A stretch of DNA of 64,000 nucleotides, from assembly GCA_002375495.1 (NCBI GenBank), contig DFLU01000012.1, positions 686,269 to 750,268 on the forward strand, read 5' to 3'. Position 1 is the first letter of the stretch; every line of letters starts with the position of its first letter. The position numbers were made by a program, and so were the translations under genes. Source of the stretch: Flavobacteriaceae bacterium UBA3611. Lineage in GTDB: Bacteria > Bacteroidota > Bacteroidia > Flavobacteriales > Flavobacteriaceae. Positions 26,387 through 35,436 of the stretch are shown piece by piece. Below the pieces are notes generated by a model. The model was not told the origin of the DNA and made no database searches. It was given only the letters and a program-made list of their open reading frames with translations.

Positions 26387-27751
26387 TTAACTCACAAAAG
26401 CACTATAGCCGGTAATGGCGCGCCCAACGATTAAAGAGTTGATTTCTTTGGTGCCCTCGTAGCTATAAATCGCCTCTGCATCGGCCACAAAACGTGCTAC
26501 ATCATGCTCGAGCAGAATACCGTTACCGCCCATGACTTCACGAGCGCGGCTCACCACATCGCGGGTGCGCATGCTGCAAAATACTTTGGCTAGCGAGGCA
26601 TGCTCATCGGTCATGATGCCTTGGTCTTGCATTTCACTAAGCCTAAAACACAAGGTTTGCATGGCTGTAAGATTGGCAACCATTTCTACCAAATGATTTT
26701 GGATAAGCTGAAAACGCGCAATTGGCCGCCCAAACTGCTCTCTTTTTTTGGTGTATTTTAAGGCGCTTTCGTAGGCGCCCCTGGCGCATCCTACCGCTTG
26801 CCAAGCTACTGCGGCGCGGGTCATCTTCAGTACTTTGGCGGTATCTTTAAATTTATCACATTTTTGTAGGCGGTCACTCTCGGGTACGCGGCAGTCGGTT
26901 AAGGTAATGAGAGCATTTTGCACGGTACGCAAGGCCATTTTGTCCTGCATTTTTTCGGCTTTATAGCCTGGGTTTCCCTTTCGTACCAAAAACCCTTTTA
27001 CGGCATGGGTTTCTTTTTCTCGTGCCCAAATAATTGTCACGTCGCTAAAAGTGGCATTTCCAATCCATTTTTTTTGTCCGTTCAGCACCCATTCATCTCC
27101 TTCTTTATAACAAGTAGTTTCCATGCCTCCCGCTACAGCAGAGCCTACGTTGGGTTCGGTAAGACCAAAGGCACCTATTAGTTCCATGCGTTGCATTTTT
27201 GGCAGCCATTCTTGTTTTTGCGCTTCACTTCCGCAGAGATAGATCGACCCCATTGCGAGTCCGCTGTGTACGCCAAAAAACGTTGAAATAGACACGTCAA
27301 CACGTGCCAGTTCCATGGCCATGATGCCTTCCATTAGAAATGTTTCGTTTGGGCAGCCATAGCCTTGGTAAGCCATTCCGCAGATATTCAGTTCGGCCAT
27401 TTTGGGGATGATATGGTGGGGAAATTCGGCTCGATTCCAAAAATCGTTGGCAATGGGTTTGATTTCCTTTTCCATAAACTGTCGCACCTTTAACTGAATC
27501 TCCCGTTGGTGCGGGGTCAGTTTAAGGCTCAAATCATAAAAATCGCCATCTATGGGAGGTAGTTTGTGTTGTCCTTTCCGTGCTTTGGTTTTTAGCATTC
27601 GCATGAGACCAGCCATCTGCCGGTCGTCTAGCTCGCCCACAGTTTTCATTACTTCGCCCAAATCAATTTTTTGGGATAGTTTGGCAATAGCTTGCACGTC
27701 TACAGCGCGCAAAACAGAAAAGGTTTCTTTGATTTTTGAGAATATCGACAT
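26387..27751 (-). CDS. Acyl-CoA dehydrogenase, glutaryl-CoA-dehydrogenase-like
   Basis: A 454-residue FAD enzyme that oxidises an acyl-CoA at the alpha-beta bond. The signature GAFGLTEPNVGSAVAGGMET and the catalytic Glu432 in YSYEGTKEINSLIVGRAITG resemble glutaryl-CoA dehydrogenase more than straight-chain enzymes (TYEGTHDI...GRAITG there). About 60 N-terminal residues (MSIFSKIKETFSVLRAVD onwards) precede the usual core and are an addition relative to the 390-residue core family. No other beta-oxidation or lysine-degradation gene is adjacent, so substrate is open. Confidence 0.88.
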   Translation of the reverse strand: MSIFSKIKETFSVLRAVDVQAIAKLSQKIDLGEVMKTVGELDDRQMAGLMRMLKTKARKGQHKLPPIDGDFYDLSLKLTPHQREIQLKVRQFMEKEIKPIANDFWNRAEFPHHIIPKMAELNICGMAYQGYGCPNETFLMEGIMAMELARVDVSISTFFGVHSGLAMGSIYLCGSEAQKQEWLPKMQRMELIGAFGLTEPNVGSAVAGGMETTCYKEGDEWVLNGQKKWIGNATFSDVTIIWAREKETHAVKGFLVRKGNPGYKAEKMQDKMALRTVQNALITLTDCRVPESDRLQKCDKFKDTAKVLKMTRAAVAWQAVGCARGAYESALKYTKKREQFGRPIARFQLIQNHLVEMVANLTAMQTLCFRLSEMQDQGIMTDEHASLAKVFCSMRTRDVVSRAREVMGGNGILLEHDVARFVADAEAIYSYEGTKEINSLIVGRAITGYSAFVS

Positions 27752-27811
27752 GTCATCAGTTTAGGTATCTAAAGATACAGGCTGCGTACATGCGATACGC
27801 CCAAAGATTTG

Positions 27812-28948
27812 TTAATTTGAAGGAAGTTCGCTCACTTGCGATTGGGCGACAAACCCTTTGATACTATCGTTGGCCAGTATATAAAACCATGTTCCGTGCG
27901 CTCCCAGAACCGAGAGGGTGTCATTTTTTGAAAGAATTGCCAACTCGTCTAATGCAGCAGACGGACCTTGGTGTACGCCCGTTTTATTTTTAGATACAAT
28001 GGCATGCGTTACTTTATTTTGGGTGGTTATTTCAGGAATCTCTGTTTTTTTGATGTACGGATACGGGTCTAGAGGGCCTGTGCTGCCTTTGTAAATACCA
28101 AAATGCAAATGCGGCTCTGTGGTTTCAGCATTGCCCGTGTTGCCCACATACCCGATGGTATCTCCCAAAGCAACTTTTTGTCCCTCTCTCACGGCAATAC
28201 TATCTAAATGTGCATAGTAGATTGTTTTTCCAAAAAGTCCGTCCCTAAGCCAAACTTGTTTACCGCCCAGACCCCTATTTCCTGTAGAAGAAATTCTGCC
28301 ATCGGTAACAGCGAGTAGTGGTGTTCCACGAGCCGAAAAAATATCGATACCTTCATGCGAGCGTTTGCCACCATCTCGTGGTGCTGCCCAAAAGCTTTGT
28401 ACATTTTTATTGTTGGCGCCGCTTACCGGAAATCCGTAGGTAGGCTGGGTATATATTTTTAGTTGAAAAGGAGCATCGGTATTAATTTCTGGTTGCATAG
28501 TGACTTTATAATCACCATGTTTTTGGATGGTGTAGTTAAGCTGACTCGAATTGGGTGCAGACGCTTGCAGTAATCTGTAGGTGTTAGACGAATCCTTCAA
28601 TTTCTCGAAGAGTTCAATAAAAACGAGGGTAGAATCGGGTTGTTTTGCTAACGAGACCACCAATTGCTCACCTTCGCGCAGTTGTATGTTATAGCTGTGT
28701 ACATTAAATTTTTCAGCAGAGAACACCCCGGTTTCCGTATAAGGAAGGGTCACAATCGTGCTGTCTTTTTGTGCGCTTCGGAATGCTTGTTTCCATGAGA
28801 GTAACACCGAATCGTTTTTTTCGAAGTTGCGATCGTAGAGTTCACGTGCCGTAGGATTGGTAACTACATCGGTTGCTTTTTGAATTTGTTCGCATCCCAC
28901 CAAGAGCAGGAGCAAGATGCTGAAATAAAAAAAGTTTGGTTTCTCCAT
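27812..28948 (-). CDS. M23-family metallopeptidase lipoprotein with SH3-like tail
   Basis: The 378-residue product is a lipoprotein (LLLLLVGCEQ). It has a beta-rich N-terminal half and an M23 (LytM) domain at about residues 195-300 with zinc ligands in SHEGIDIF and EPHLHFGIYKG. An SH3-type domain at about 310-378 ends the protein (LAILSKNDTLSVLGAHGTWFYI type). M23 enzymes cut peptidoglycan cross-bridges or activate other hydrolases at the cell wall. The ATG at 28948 gives the lipoprotein signal. It follows radA by 31 bases on the same strand and may be cotranscribed. Confidence 0.9.
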   Translation of the reverse strand: MEKPNFFYFSILLLLLVGCEQIQKATDVVTNPTARELYDRNFEKNDSVLLSWKQAFRSAQKDSTIVTLPYTETGVFSAEKFNVHSYNIQLREGEQLVVSLAKQPDSTLVFIELFEKLKDSSNTYRLLQASAPNSSQLNYTIQKHGDYKVTMQPEINTDAPFQLKIYTQPTYGFPVSGANNKNVQSFWAAPRDGGKRSHEGIDIFSARGTPLLAVTDGRISSTGNRGLGGKQVWLRDGLFGKTIYYAHLDSIAVREGQKVALGDTIGYVGNTGNAETTEPHLHFGIYKGSTGPLDPYPYIKKTEIPEITTQNKVTHAIVSKNKTGVHQGPSAALDELAILSKNDTLSVLGAHGTWFYILANDSIKGFVAQSQVSELPSN

Positions 28949-28979
28949 GGCCTGATGTGTAGCAGAAATTATACCAAAA

Positions 28980-30353
28980 CTATCCAAAAAGATGCTGTAC
29001 AACGTCGTGTACTTTGGCAACTTTAATAATGTTGATGCCGTACTTTTCCTTCGGAAGTTTACAATATTTTGAAATCACGATGCTTTCAAAACCTAGTTTT
29101 TCAGCTTCTAAAATGCGTTGGTCTACCCGTGTAACGGGACGTACTTCTCCAGCCAATCCAATTTCCGCAGCAAAGCACATACGCTTGTCTATGGCAATAT
29201 CGATATTAGACGAGAGCACGGCAGCGACCACCGCAAGGTCTATGGCGGGGTCGTCTACGGTAATTCCGCCAGTGATATTCAGAAAGACATCTTTAGCACC
29301 TAATTTAAAGCCAGCGCGTTTTTCGAGCACGGCCAAAATCATATTCAGGCGTTTTGCATTATAACCAGTAGCACTTCGTTGGGGTGTCCCGTAAACTGCC
29401 GTAGATACCAGGGCTTGTATTTCAATCATTAACGGCCGCATTCCTTCAAGTGTTGCTGAAATAGCTGTGCCACTTAAATCTTCTTCGTTTTTAGAGATTA
29501 ATATTTCCGAAGGATTACTCACTTCGCGTAGGCCACTGCCTTGCATTTCGTAAATCCCCAGCTCGTTGGTACTTCCAAAACGATTTTTGTTAGCACGTAA
29601 AATTCGGTAGATGTGGTTGCGATCGCCTTCAAATTGTAAGACGGTATCGACCATGTGCTCTAGAATTTTTGGTCCGGCGATATTTCCATCTTTAGTGATG
29701 TGACCAATTAAGATTACTGGAGTTGCCGTTTCTTTTGCAAATTTTATCAGTTCTGTAGTGCATTCGCGAATTTGGGAGATGCTACCTGCGCTGCTTTCAA
29801 TATACTCAGTATGCAAGGTTTGTATCGAATCGATTACCACGATATCGGGAACAACTTCTGCGATGTGTTTAAAGATATGTTGGGTCTTGGTTTCGGTAAG
29901 TACAAAACAACTTTCGGCATCTGGATAAATTCGGGCGGCCCGCATTTTAATCTGTTGGGCACTTTCTTCTCCTGAAACGTACAGGGTTTTGTACGGTAGT
30001 TGAAGCGCAACCTGCAACATCAAGGTACTTTTCCCGATACCGGGCTCGCCGCCCAAAAGCGTGAGACTTCCCGGAACGAGACCTCCTCCCAGGACGCGGT
30101 TCAATTCGTTGTTTTTTGTATCGAGCCTAGCTTCTTTTTCAGAAGAAATATCTGCGATACGTATGGGTTTTGAAACCCGTTGCTGGCGTTTACCAACATT
30201 AGAGACACTATCTGTATATGAATTAGACGTCGTTTTTTGGATAATTTCTTCAGCAATGGTATTCCATTCTTTACAGGAGGTACATTGCCCCTGCCACTTT
30301 GCAAATTGTGCCCCGCAATTCTGACAGAAAAATGTAGTTTTTATCTTGGCCAT
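28980..30353 (-). CDS. radA: DNA repair protein RadA
   Basis: A RecA-related, DnaB-like branch-migration ATPase used in recombination repair and transformation, 457 residues. It has the N-terminal zinc finger (FFCQNCGAQFAKWQGQCTSC), Walker A GGEPGIGKSTL, the RadA KNRFG motif (ANKNRFGSTNELG) and a C-terminal Lon-like domain from about residue 300. The ATG at 30353 (MAKIKTTF) is the conserved start; an ATG 14 codons upstream is possible but non-conserved. It is divergent from the histidine kinase gene at 30487. Confidence 0.95.
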   Translation of the reverse strand: MAKIKTTFFCQNCGAQFAKWQGQCTSCKEWNTIAEEIIQKTTSNSYTDSVSNVGKRQQRVSKPIRIADISSEKEARLDTKNNELNRVLGGGLVPGSLTLLGGEPGIGKSTLMLQVALQLPYKTLYVSGEESAQQIKMRAARIYPDAESCFVLTETKTQHIFKHIAEVVPDIVVIDSIQTLHTEYIESSAGSISQIRECTTELIKFAKETATPVILIGHITKDGNIAGPKILEHMVDTVLQFEGDRNHIYRILRANKNRFGSTNELGIYEMQGSGLREVSNPSEILISKNEEDLSGTAISATLEGMRPLMIEIQALVSTAVYGTPQRSATGYNAKRLNMILAVLEKRAGFKLGAKDVFLNITGGITVDDPAIDLAVVAAVLSSNIDIAIDKRMCFAAEIGLAGEVRPVTRVDQRILEAEKLGFESIVISKYCKLPKEKYGINIIKVAKVHDVVQHLFG

Positions 30354-30486
30354 AGGTCTTGCTAAAATAGACATAATTTTATTGAAACGGTACATTGTAT
30401 AAATGGCTCGTAATTATTGATGTAGTGGTAAAAACGGAGCTAAAATTTTGAGTATATTGTCGTTGAATCTATAGAACGAACTGCAA

Positions 30487-33400
30487 GTGTACCGCTTCCC
30501 CGAGTTTTTATATCTGTATGTGGCCATCCTGCTTTTTACTTCGTTGGCAGCTGCCCAACAAGGGAAAACGTACCATCAAGTTTTTTCGAAAAAAGAAGGC
30601 CTCGAGCTCGATAAGATTGATGCTCTTGCCTATGATGACGATGGTTTTTTATGGATAGGGGGCAGTCTTCTAGACGTACGGGCTATAGTAAATTCTGAAA
30701 AGAAAAATAGGTTACAGCGCTTTAATGGCGCCACGTTCCACAACATTTATTTCCCAGACAATGTGGAGTCGGTATTAAGCGTTGGGCAATTGCAAAAACG
30801 TGCAGACGGTAAGATGTATGTACATACGTTGGTGCCTTCAGGACATGCACTTTTCTTGCTTGACCCAATTACTACTGAAATCACGAGTATTCGTTTTGCC
30901 GAAGACAATGAAGTAGCAGATGCGTTGTCGTTTGTAATACCGTATCAAGAGCATCATTACATTCTCCATCAAAAAGGACGTAAAATTACCTTCAGCAGAT
31001 TGTTAGACGATTTAACGGTTGCCCCTTTATTCAGTTTTGAGGGTGGAAAGAACAAATACCTTTTAGATCCGTCTACGCTTCTAGTTCCTTTTGAAGACGT
31101 AATTTTTATTAGTGATGACAACTTTCCGATACACTTTTTTGACTGGGAAGGCACATTGCTGAAAAGATTTCCAGATACAGATTTTATACGTAAAAGAGAA
31201 AGCCTGAAAGCCAAATTTTTTATGGAGGCACATTTTAAAAAAGATGGCGTAAACTATGTGTTTCCTTCCCAAAATGAGCAGTTGCATTATATAGACCCCG
31301 TCGATTTAGACGTGAAACCGGTTGAACAAGCTAACAGCAAGCTAAACCGAGAACACCTGAGCTGTTACAATGACACTAAAGGAGGGGATATCACCACTAC
31401 GGCAAATGCAACCGATGTAAGCCTGTCTTATTGGTCTGATGATGGGTATATAAGCAAAACACAGGTTAATATATTTGATTCGGCCACCCCAATGACGCTT
31501 TTTTCAGATGATGTGAAGAAAGAATTGTGGATTGGAAATGGAGCCAATGAATTGCATTATTTCAAATTTCCTTCTGAAACCATTAAAAATTACCTTTCAG
31601 AATATAGTATCAGAGCCCTTTTTCAGCGAAATGCGAACAAAGTGCTGGTAGCCACTGAAAGGAATGGGTGGTACGACATTAATTTGAAAACAGGAGTCGT
31701 GGCACCTTTCAAGATGTATGAAGCAAACCGAGAAATAATCCCCCATTCGAGTCGGAATATTATTGAAATCGGACCATCATTATGGAGTAATAGCAGCGGA
31801 AATATTATAGAGATAAACCCGGCTACGGGGCAAACTACTTCCTTTAGGCATTTTCCTGTGATTTGTCTCGAAAAACTGAATGACACCACTCTTGTTTATG
31901 GCACGAAGGGGTATCACCTGATGCGTTTTAATACCAGAACAAAACAGCATGAGCCAGTTATCGCGACTGATTCGCTAGATATTTTCGATATAGCAATACA
32001 TGGGCAGCAGCTGGTGGGAGCCACCGATAAAGGCATATTGAGTTATAATTTCAATACGCAAGAAACGAAGCTATATAAAGATAAGGAGGTGTTGGGCGAT
32101 TCATTTTTCTTGATGGTAGATTATGTAGACGGAATCGGATTTGTATTGGGTTCTAGAAAAGGTATTGTTGGAGTTTTTGATTCGCAGTCTGGCAACTGGG
32201 AAAAAAAATATCAAGACCCTCTAGATATAGGAATAGGTACTATAATTTACGATAACAATGTATGGTGGATAAATACTTTTAACGGCGTGGTTGCTTTTGA
32301 TACAATTTCTAAATCGAATACTCGGTTTTCGGTGTCAAATGGTTTGAGCCATAACGAGGCTAATCGATATAGTGCTTTAAAAATAGGGCGTACATTTTTG
32401 GTAGGCAGCCTACGGGGATTAAACGTATTTGATCCTTCCGAACTTCATCCAGAAGCACTCGTTTCGACCTTAAAACTTCAGCGCGTTAAAAAATACAATC
32501 CGGAATCCCGCAAATTAGAAGAAAACTTCAACCAATTAGCGCTAAACAATAAAGAACCCATCGTGCTTTTGGCAGAGCATAGAGAATTAGAACTCGACTA
32601 TGCGCTTACGCACGCAACGGCAATTTCAGATAATACCTTTAAATACAGACTGAATCGAGGGGAGTGGGTTGGGTTACGACAGGATCAATCTGTGGCATTC
32701 CCTAATATGGCTCCGGGAAATTATACCCTGGAAATAGTGGGAGAGGATTTTTCAGGAAACCAACTCGGCGAACCGCTGCAATTAGCCATTAATGCACAAC
32801 ATTTCTTTTACAGAACCTGGTGGTTTTATACGATTGTTTTGTTGCTTACGGTGTCATTGTTACTATATTTTTTGTACCAGAGCAAGCAAAAACAAAAAAT
32901 GCAAGAACGTTTTGCCTCAGATTTGCTTACCTCACAAGAAGAAGAACGAAACCATATCGCGAAAGAATTGCACGACAGTGTAGGGCAGCAATTAACGCTT
33001 ATAAAAAAGACAACACAACAACATGGCGATACCGCTGTGGCACTATTAGCAGACAATGTTTTGGAAGAAGTTCGGGCGATCTCTAGAGGACTTTATCCGG
33101 CCAATTTAAAGTTACTCGGTTTAACAGAAAGTATTGAGCAATTGGTGTTCGACTTAGACGAGCAGTCTGATACTTTCTTTTCGGTCACTACTATGCCGAT
33201 CGACGATTATTTTAACGCGAACGAAACATTAAATGTGTTTCGGTTAATTCAAGAGTGTTTAACCAATAGCCTAAAACACGCTAAGGCTACCGCTGTAGAG
33301 GTTGAAGTGGAAGTTCAGAAAAACCAAATTTTGATAACGGTCTCAGATAATGGGGTAGGATTTGAAGTTGCTGATGCGACTTTGCAGCGAAGTTTGGGAT

Positions 33401-33504
33401 TAAAAACCTTGGCCGAGCGTGTAAAAATATTAAAAGGTACCTTGGCCATTCAAAGTGCCAAGCAGGCAGGAACCAAAATAACAGTTGCAATTCCGAAGAA
33501 ATGA
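30487..33504 (+). CDS. Propeller-sensor histidine kinase (HisKA_3 type)
   Basis: The 1005-residue product has a signal peptide (LYLYVAILLFTSLAAAQQ), a periplasmic region at about residues 25-680 with two-component-propeller-like repeats (DDDGFLWIGGSLL, KELWIGNGANELH, NNVWWINTFNG) and a Y_Y_Y-type Ig domain at about 690-770. One membrane helix near 780-800 follows. The HisKA_3 dimerisation domain has phospho-acceptor His829 in KELHDSVGQQL, then HATPase (IQECLTNSLKHAKA, SDNGVGFE). Start GTG 30487 is chosen because it begins the signal peptide. Its stop overlaps the ATG of the response regulator by 4 bases (ATGA). The order kinase, regulator, surface operon suggests that it controls the genes at 34243-47343. 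The ligand is unknown. Confidence 0.9.
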   Translation: MYRFPEFLYLYVAILLFTSLAAAQQGKTYHQVFSKKEGLELDKIDALAYDDDGFLWIGGSLLDVRAIVNSEKKNRLQRFNGATFHNIYFPDNVESVLSVGQLQKRADGKMYVHTLVPSGHALFLLDPITTEITSIRFAEDNEVADALSFVIPYQEHHYILHQKGRKITFSRLLDDLTVAPLFSFEGGKNKYLLDPSTLLVPFEDVIFISDDNFPIHFFDWEGTLLKRFPDTDFIRKRESLKAKFFMEAHFKKDGVNYVFPSQNEQLHYIDPVDLDVKPVEQANSKLNREHLSCYNDTKGGDITTTANATDVSLSYWSDDGYISKTQVNIFDSATPMTLFSDDVKKELWIGNGANELHYFKFPSETIKNYLSEYSIRALFQRNANKVLVATERNGWYDINLKTGVVAPFKMYEANREIIPHSSRNIIEIGPSLWSNSSGNIIEINPATGQTTSFRHFPVICLEKLNDTTLVYGTKGYHLMRFNTRTKQHEPVIATDSLDIFDIAIHGQQLVGATDKGILSYNFNTQETKLYKDKEVLGDSFFLMVDYVDGIGFVLGSRKGIVGVFDSQSGNWEKKYQDPLDIGIGTIIYDNNVWWINTFNGVVAFDTISKSNTRFSVSNGLSHNEANRYSALKIGRTFLVGSLRGLNVFDPSELHPEALVSTLKLQRVKKYNPESRKLEENFNQLALNNKEPIVLLAEHRELELDYALTHATAISDNTFKYRLNRGEWVGLRQDQSVAFPNMAPGNYTLEIVGEDFSGNQLGEPLQLAINAQHFFYRTWWFYTIVLLLTVSLLLYFLYQSKQKQKMQERFASDLLTSQEEERNHIAKELHDSVGQQLTLIKKTTQQHGDTAVALLADNVLEEVRAISRGLYPANLKLLGLTESIEQLVFDLDEQSDTFFSVTTMPIDDYFNANETLNVFRLIQECLTNSLKHAKATAVEVEVEVQKNQILITVSDNGVGFEVADATLQRSLGLKTLAERVKILKGTLAIQSAKQAGTKITVAIPKK

Positions 33505-34145
33505 ACAAGAATCTAAAAATTTTAGTTGCCGATGACCACCCCATGTTATTAAAAGGGTTGGTTCAAGAATTTACTGAAAATGGCTACCATCAGCTTCTTC
33601 AAGCACATAATGGTGCCGTTGCGCTAGAACAGATTCTTTCTGAAACACCCGATGTGGCGGTACTGGATATTGAAATGCCCTTGCTTACAGGATTTGAAAT
33701 TATCACCAAAGCCAAACAACACAGCGTAGCTACCAAATTTATTATCCTAACTTCACATAAAGAAAAAGGCTTCATTATACGGGCAAAAAAGCTGAACATA
33801 GATGGGTATCTCCTAAAAGATGAACCGTTTTCAGAGATCCAAAATTGTATTGAAAGTATTCAGAACGATATTTCCTATTTCAGCAAAAAGTTTGAGCAGG
33901 TTTTTGAAAACCAAGTGGTCCCAACCATGGCAAAGATTAATTTTTTATCACCGTCTGAACGTACCATCTTACGTTTGGTGGCCCAACGGAAATCTTCAAA
34001 AGAAATAGGAGAGATTATACAAATCTCCTATCGAACCGTACAAAAACACCGTACCAATATTATCGACAAACTAGGGCTAGATCCTGCGCCTGATGCCTTG
34101 TTGATGTGGGCAGAAGAAAACAGAGAGTTATTGCAGAATATTTAG
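33501..34145 (+). CDS. LuxR/NarL-type response regulator
   Basis: The 214-residue product has a receiver domain (VADDHPMLLKG, phospho-acceptor Asp56 in VLDIEMP, Lys in LLKDEPF) and a C-terminal LuxR helix-turn-helix at about residues 150-205 (SPSERTILRLVAQRKSSKEIG, YRTVQKHRTNIIDKL). It is the cognate partner of the kinase at 30487, to which it is translationally coupled by a 4-base overlap. Receivers paired with HisKA_3 kinases normally carry this output domain. Directly after the stop lies the perfect palindrome at 34147-34166, and a promoter for the surface-protein genes follows. Confidence 0.95.
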   Translation: MNKNLKILVADDHPMLLKGLVQEFTENGYHQLLQAHNGAVALEQILSETPDVAVLDIEMPLLTGFEIITKAKQHSVATKFIILTSHKEKGFIIRAKKLNIDGYLLKDEPFSEIQNCIESIQNDISYFSKKFEQVFENQVVPTMAKINFLSPSERTILRLVAQRKSSKEIGEIIQISYRTVQKHRTNIIDKLGLDPAPDALLMWAEENRELLQNI

Positions 34146-34146
34146 C

Positions 34147-34169
34147 ACTACGTAGGGGTACGTAGTTTT
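34147..34169 (+). terminator. Perfect 8-bp inverted repeat after the response regulator gene
   Basis: ACTACGTA (34147-34154) and TACGTAGT (34159-34166) flank GGGG and are followed by TTTTA. It may be a short terminator for the two-component genes. Because it sits just upstream of the next promoter it could also be an operator for the response regulator. Confidence 0.5.
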
Positions 34170-34185
34170 AGACATTGCATACGTA

Positions 34186-34217
34186 TTGTGTGGGGCTTGT
34201 CCTACCTCTATATTTGA
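34186..34217 (+). promoter_or_regulatory. Promoter of the surface-protein operon
   Basis: TTG (34186-34188) and TATATTTG (34210-34217) are 21 bases apart and fit the Bacteroidota -33/-7 pattern. The spacing equals that of the atpD promoter. The first gene starts 25 bases downstream at 34243. Confidence 0.65.
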
Positions 34218-34242
34218 GAATCAGGCCAATACAATATAACTT

Positions 34243-34740
34243 ATGGTACTAAAACTACGCTCCACAATCCTTTGTATCTTTCTTTGTCTTTCCCTTGCTG
34301 CCCAAGAAACCGTACGGTCTACCGTTGGTGTAAACGGAAGTTCAACCACCTTGCCAACTCAAGATGGAACCTACGTAGTTCAACAAAGCGTAGGCCAGGT
34401 CAGCGTTATTGGGCAACATGCTACTGAAAATATAACGGGACTACAAGGGTTTATCCAGCCTCCAATTTCTATCAAGGGCGTCGTTTCAGAAGATAATACG
34501 TTGCAAGCGGTTGTCTATCCGAATCCGTTTAACAGTTCAGTCACCATTCGTTTTTCCGAAGAACTAAAAGGACCCGTTTCTATAGTTCTGTATGATATTT
34601 CAGGAAGGGTAGTTTACCAAAAACAAAAACAGCCTTCAAAAGAAATGCAACTAGATTTTAGCGGTCTTGCCAGTGCCAGTTATCTGCTGTATCTCACACA
34701 GGCCGAAAAAGAATTTACAGCCAACTTAATTAAAAACTAA
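34243..34740 (+). CDS. Small T9SS C-terminal-domain protein
   Basis: The 165-residue product has a signal peptide (TILCIFLCLSLAAQE), a short domain at about residues 20-75 with the recurrent Bacteroidota pattern VNGSSTTLPTQDGTYVVQQSVGQ ... LQGFIQPP (shortened), and a type A T9SS sorting domain at about 80-165 (VYPNPFNSSVTIRF, LYDISGRVVY, SASYLLYL). It therefore carries the sorting domain with almost no cargo. It is first of a six-gene run with gaps of 14, 10, 4, -23 and 10 bases. It might be a surface-exposed subunit or attachment point; the role is unknown. Confidence 0.85.
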   Translation: MVLKLRSTILCIFLCLSLAAQETVRSTVGVNGSSTTLPTQDGTYVVQQSVGQVSVIGQHATENITGLQGFIQPPISIKGVVSEDNTLQAVVYPNPFNSSVTIRFSEELKGPVSIVLYDISGRVVYQKQKQPSKEMQLDFSGLASASYLLYLTQAEKEFTANLIKN

Positions 34741-34754
34741 CCAACCTGCCAACT

Positions 34755-35426
34755 ATGAGAATCTATATCTCCATGTTATTTTTAGCGACAGCGCTCAGTT
34801 CTTTCTCCCAAGAAGTTTTTTTGGAGGGCGGACTCACAACATCAAATTTTGAATTTACCAACAGCAATGGCCAAGAATTGGAAAATTTAAATAGTGTCAC
34901 AAAAGGGTACTTGTCTGTTGGCTTTAGCCATGAAATCTTTACCGAAGGCCTCAACGTAAGTGTGGGCGCGTCACACAATAGCTACGGTTCTGTAGGGAGT
35001 GACGATGTGTTGGGAACTTTTTTTGAGTACGATGTTGATTACCTCGGAATCAATTTGGGATTCGATTATGAGCTATTCACATTCTATGATTTTACCCCAT
35101 TTTTAAAAGTAAATGCCTCTTATGAGTTTTTACTTCAGGGCACACAGCGCCTTAACAATCAGGTGTTCGACCTAAAAGGAGTAGAAGAGTTTGACGATGC
35201 CGGTATTTTTTTCCGTGGAGGCCTTGGGGTGTCGTATCCCATTTCAGAAAAAAGCACGATTTACGTACTGTACACCTATGGGCAGAGCCTTGATCTTGAA
35301 GATACTTCGCCCAATAGCAATGAGAAGCTAAAGATTTATATGAACAATATTGGTATCGGTTTTACCCTTAGCCTTCCGCCGAAAAAAGAGAAGGAAATTG
35401 AGGAAGAAATAGAAATCGAAGAATAA
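34755..35426 (+). CDS. Outer-membrane beta-barrel protein
   Basis: The 223-residue product has a signal peptide (MRIYISMLFLATALSSFSQ) and about eight amphipathic strands (LSVGFSHEIF, YLGINLGFDYELF, FLKVNASYEFLL, FFRGGLGVSYPI, IYVLYTYGQSL, IYMNNIGIGFTLSL), typical of an eight-stranded OmpX/OmpW-like barrel. An acidic/lysine tail (KKEKEIEEEIEIEE) follows the last strand and would face the periplasm. It is embedded in the surface-protein operon and could anchor or export one of the fibre proteins; that role is inference. Confidence 0.8.
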   Translation: MRIYISMLFLATALSSFSQEVFLEGGLTTSNFEFTNSNGQELENLNSVTKGYLSVGFSHEIFTEGLNVSVGASHNSYGSVGSDDVLGTFFEYDVDYLGINLGFDYELFTFYDFTPFLKVNASYEFLLQGTQRLNNQVFDLKGVEEFDDAGIFFRGGLGVSYPISEKSTIYVLYTYGQSLDLEDTSPNSNEKLKIYMNNIGIGFTLSLPPKKEKEIEEEIEIEE

Positions 35427-35436
35427 AAGTCACACC

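Noticed and set aside
34243..34740. Small T9SS-domain gene as a truncated remnant of a larger protein
   Set aside because: It has its own promoter, signal peptide and complete short N-domain typical of intact Bacteroidota proteins, so it is treated as a whole gene.
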